Below, in pieces: positions 6,331-6,386 of a stretch of 6,386 nt of DNA (position 1 is its first letter; each line of letters begins with the position of its first letter). A model generated the notes under the pieces. That model made no database searches. It saw only the letters and a list, made by a program, of their open reading frames with translations, and had not been told where the DNA came from. This DNA comes from an uncultured Leptolyngbya sp. (GTDB lineage: Bacteria > Cyanobacteriota > Cyanobacteriia > Phormidesmidales > Phormidesmidaceae): NCBI GenBank assembly GCA_937899365.1, contig CALBPH010000422.1, positions 1 through 6,386 of the forward strand, read 5' to 3'. Made by a program: the position numbers and the translations under genes.

Positions 6331-6386
6331 AGGCTCAATAGGGGATTCAGGGAGTTAGCTCAGCAACGTGCCTAATAGACTACCCA
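6331..6386. other. Sequence at the broken 5' end of the kinase; unidentified
   Basis: In the kinase frame this reads LPESPIEP after the TAA at 6355-6357, and no PAS-like sequence is found in any of the three minus-strand frames, all of which contain stops. It may be the edge of an insertion, a deletion scar or a degenerate PAS. The window ends before it can be identified. Confidence 0.4.

Noticed and set aside
6331..6386. End of an insertion sequence
   Set aside because: No terminal inverted repeat partner, target duplication or transposase frame is visible in the 56 bases available, so it is kept only as a possibility.
1..6386. CRISPR array, tRNA, rRNA or riboswitch
   Set aside because: No regularly spaced repeats, tRNA-like cloverleaf or recognisable aptamer core was seen on either strand.

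Overview
The window looks cyanobacterial. It carries an Rcp1-type response regulator, a phytochrome-like (SHDLRAPLR) histidine kinase, a large REC-PAS-GAF-kinase-REC hybrid and one copy of the HIP1 octamer GCGATCGC (3100-3107), a combination typical of cyanobacteria. The genus cannot be set from the sequence. An IS-rich, large-genome lineage such as Acaryochloris would fit the protein style and the gene decay, but that is a guess.

Layout. Positions 1-331 hold no convincing gene. They contain a weak promoter candidate and a perfect 12-bp inverted repeat (237-268). Positions 332-1114 (+) encode a 260-residue protein that I recognise as a sensory module normally found at the N-terminus of multidomain histidine kinases, here without a kinase. 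A short convergent spacer follows (1115-1200). The rest reads on the minus strand as one signalling cluster, in transcription order: a histidine kinase (6291 to 4426), an Rcp1-like receiver gene (4311 to 3895) and a hybrid histidine kinase (3870 to 1201).

How the genes work together. In the intact version of such clusters, the soluble PAS/GAF kinase phosphorylates the small receiver, and the hybrid kinase forms a second phosphorelay with its own two receivers. Here two of the three genes look damaged. The small receiver has an in-frame TAG shortly after its phospho-acceptor Asp. The first kinase loses recognisable PAS sequence near position 6330 and meets an in-frame stop at 6355-6357, so its N-terminus is missing or rearranged. 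The hybrid kinase is intact by every motif checked. The two kinases share an ungapped 174-residue GAF plus coiled-coil block that is about half identical.

No wholly new system is obvious. The points most worth a second look are the orphan sensor domain, the nonsense codon in the receiver, the broken 5' end of the first kinase, and the strong hairpin ahead of the orphan sensor.
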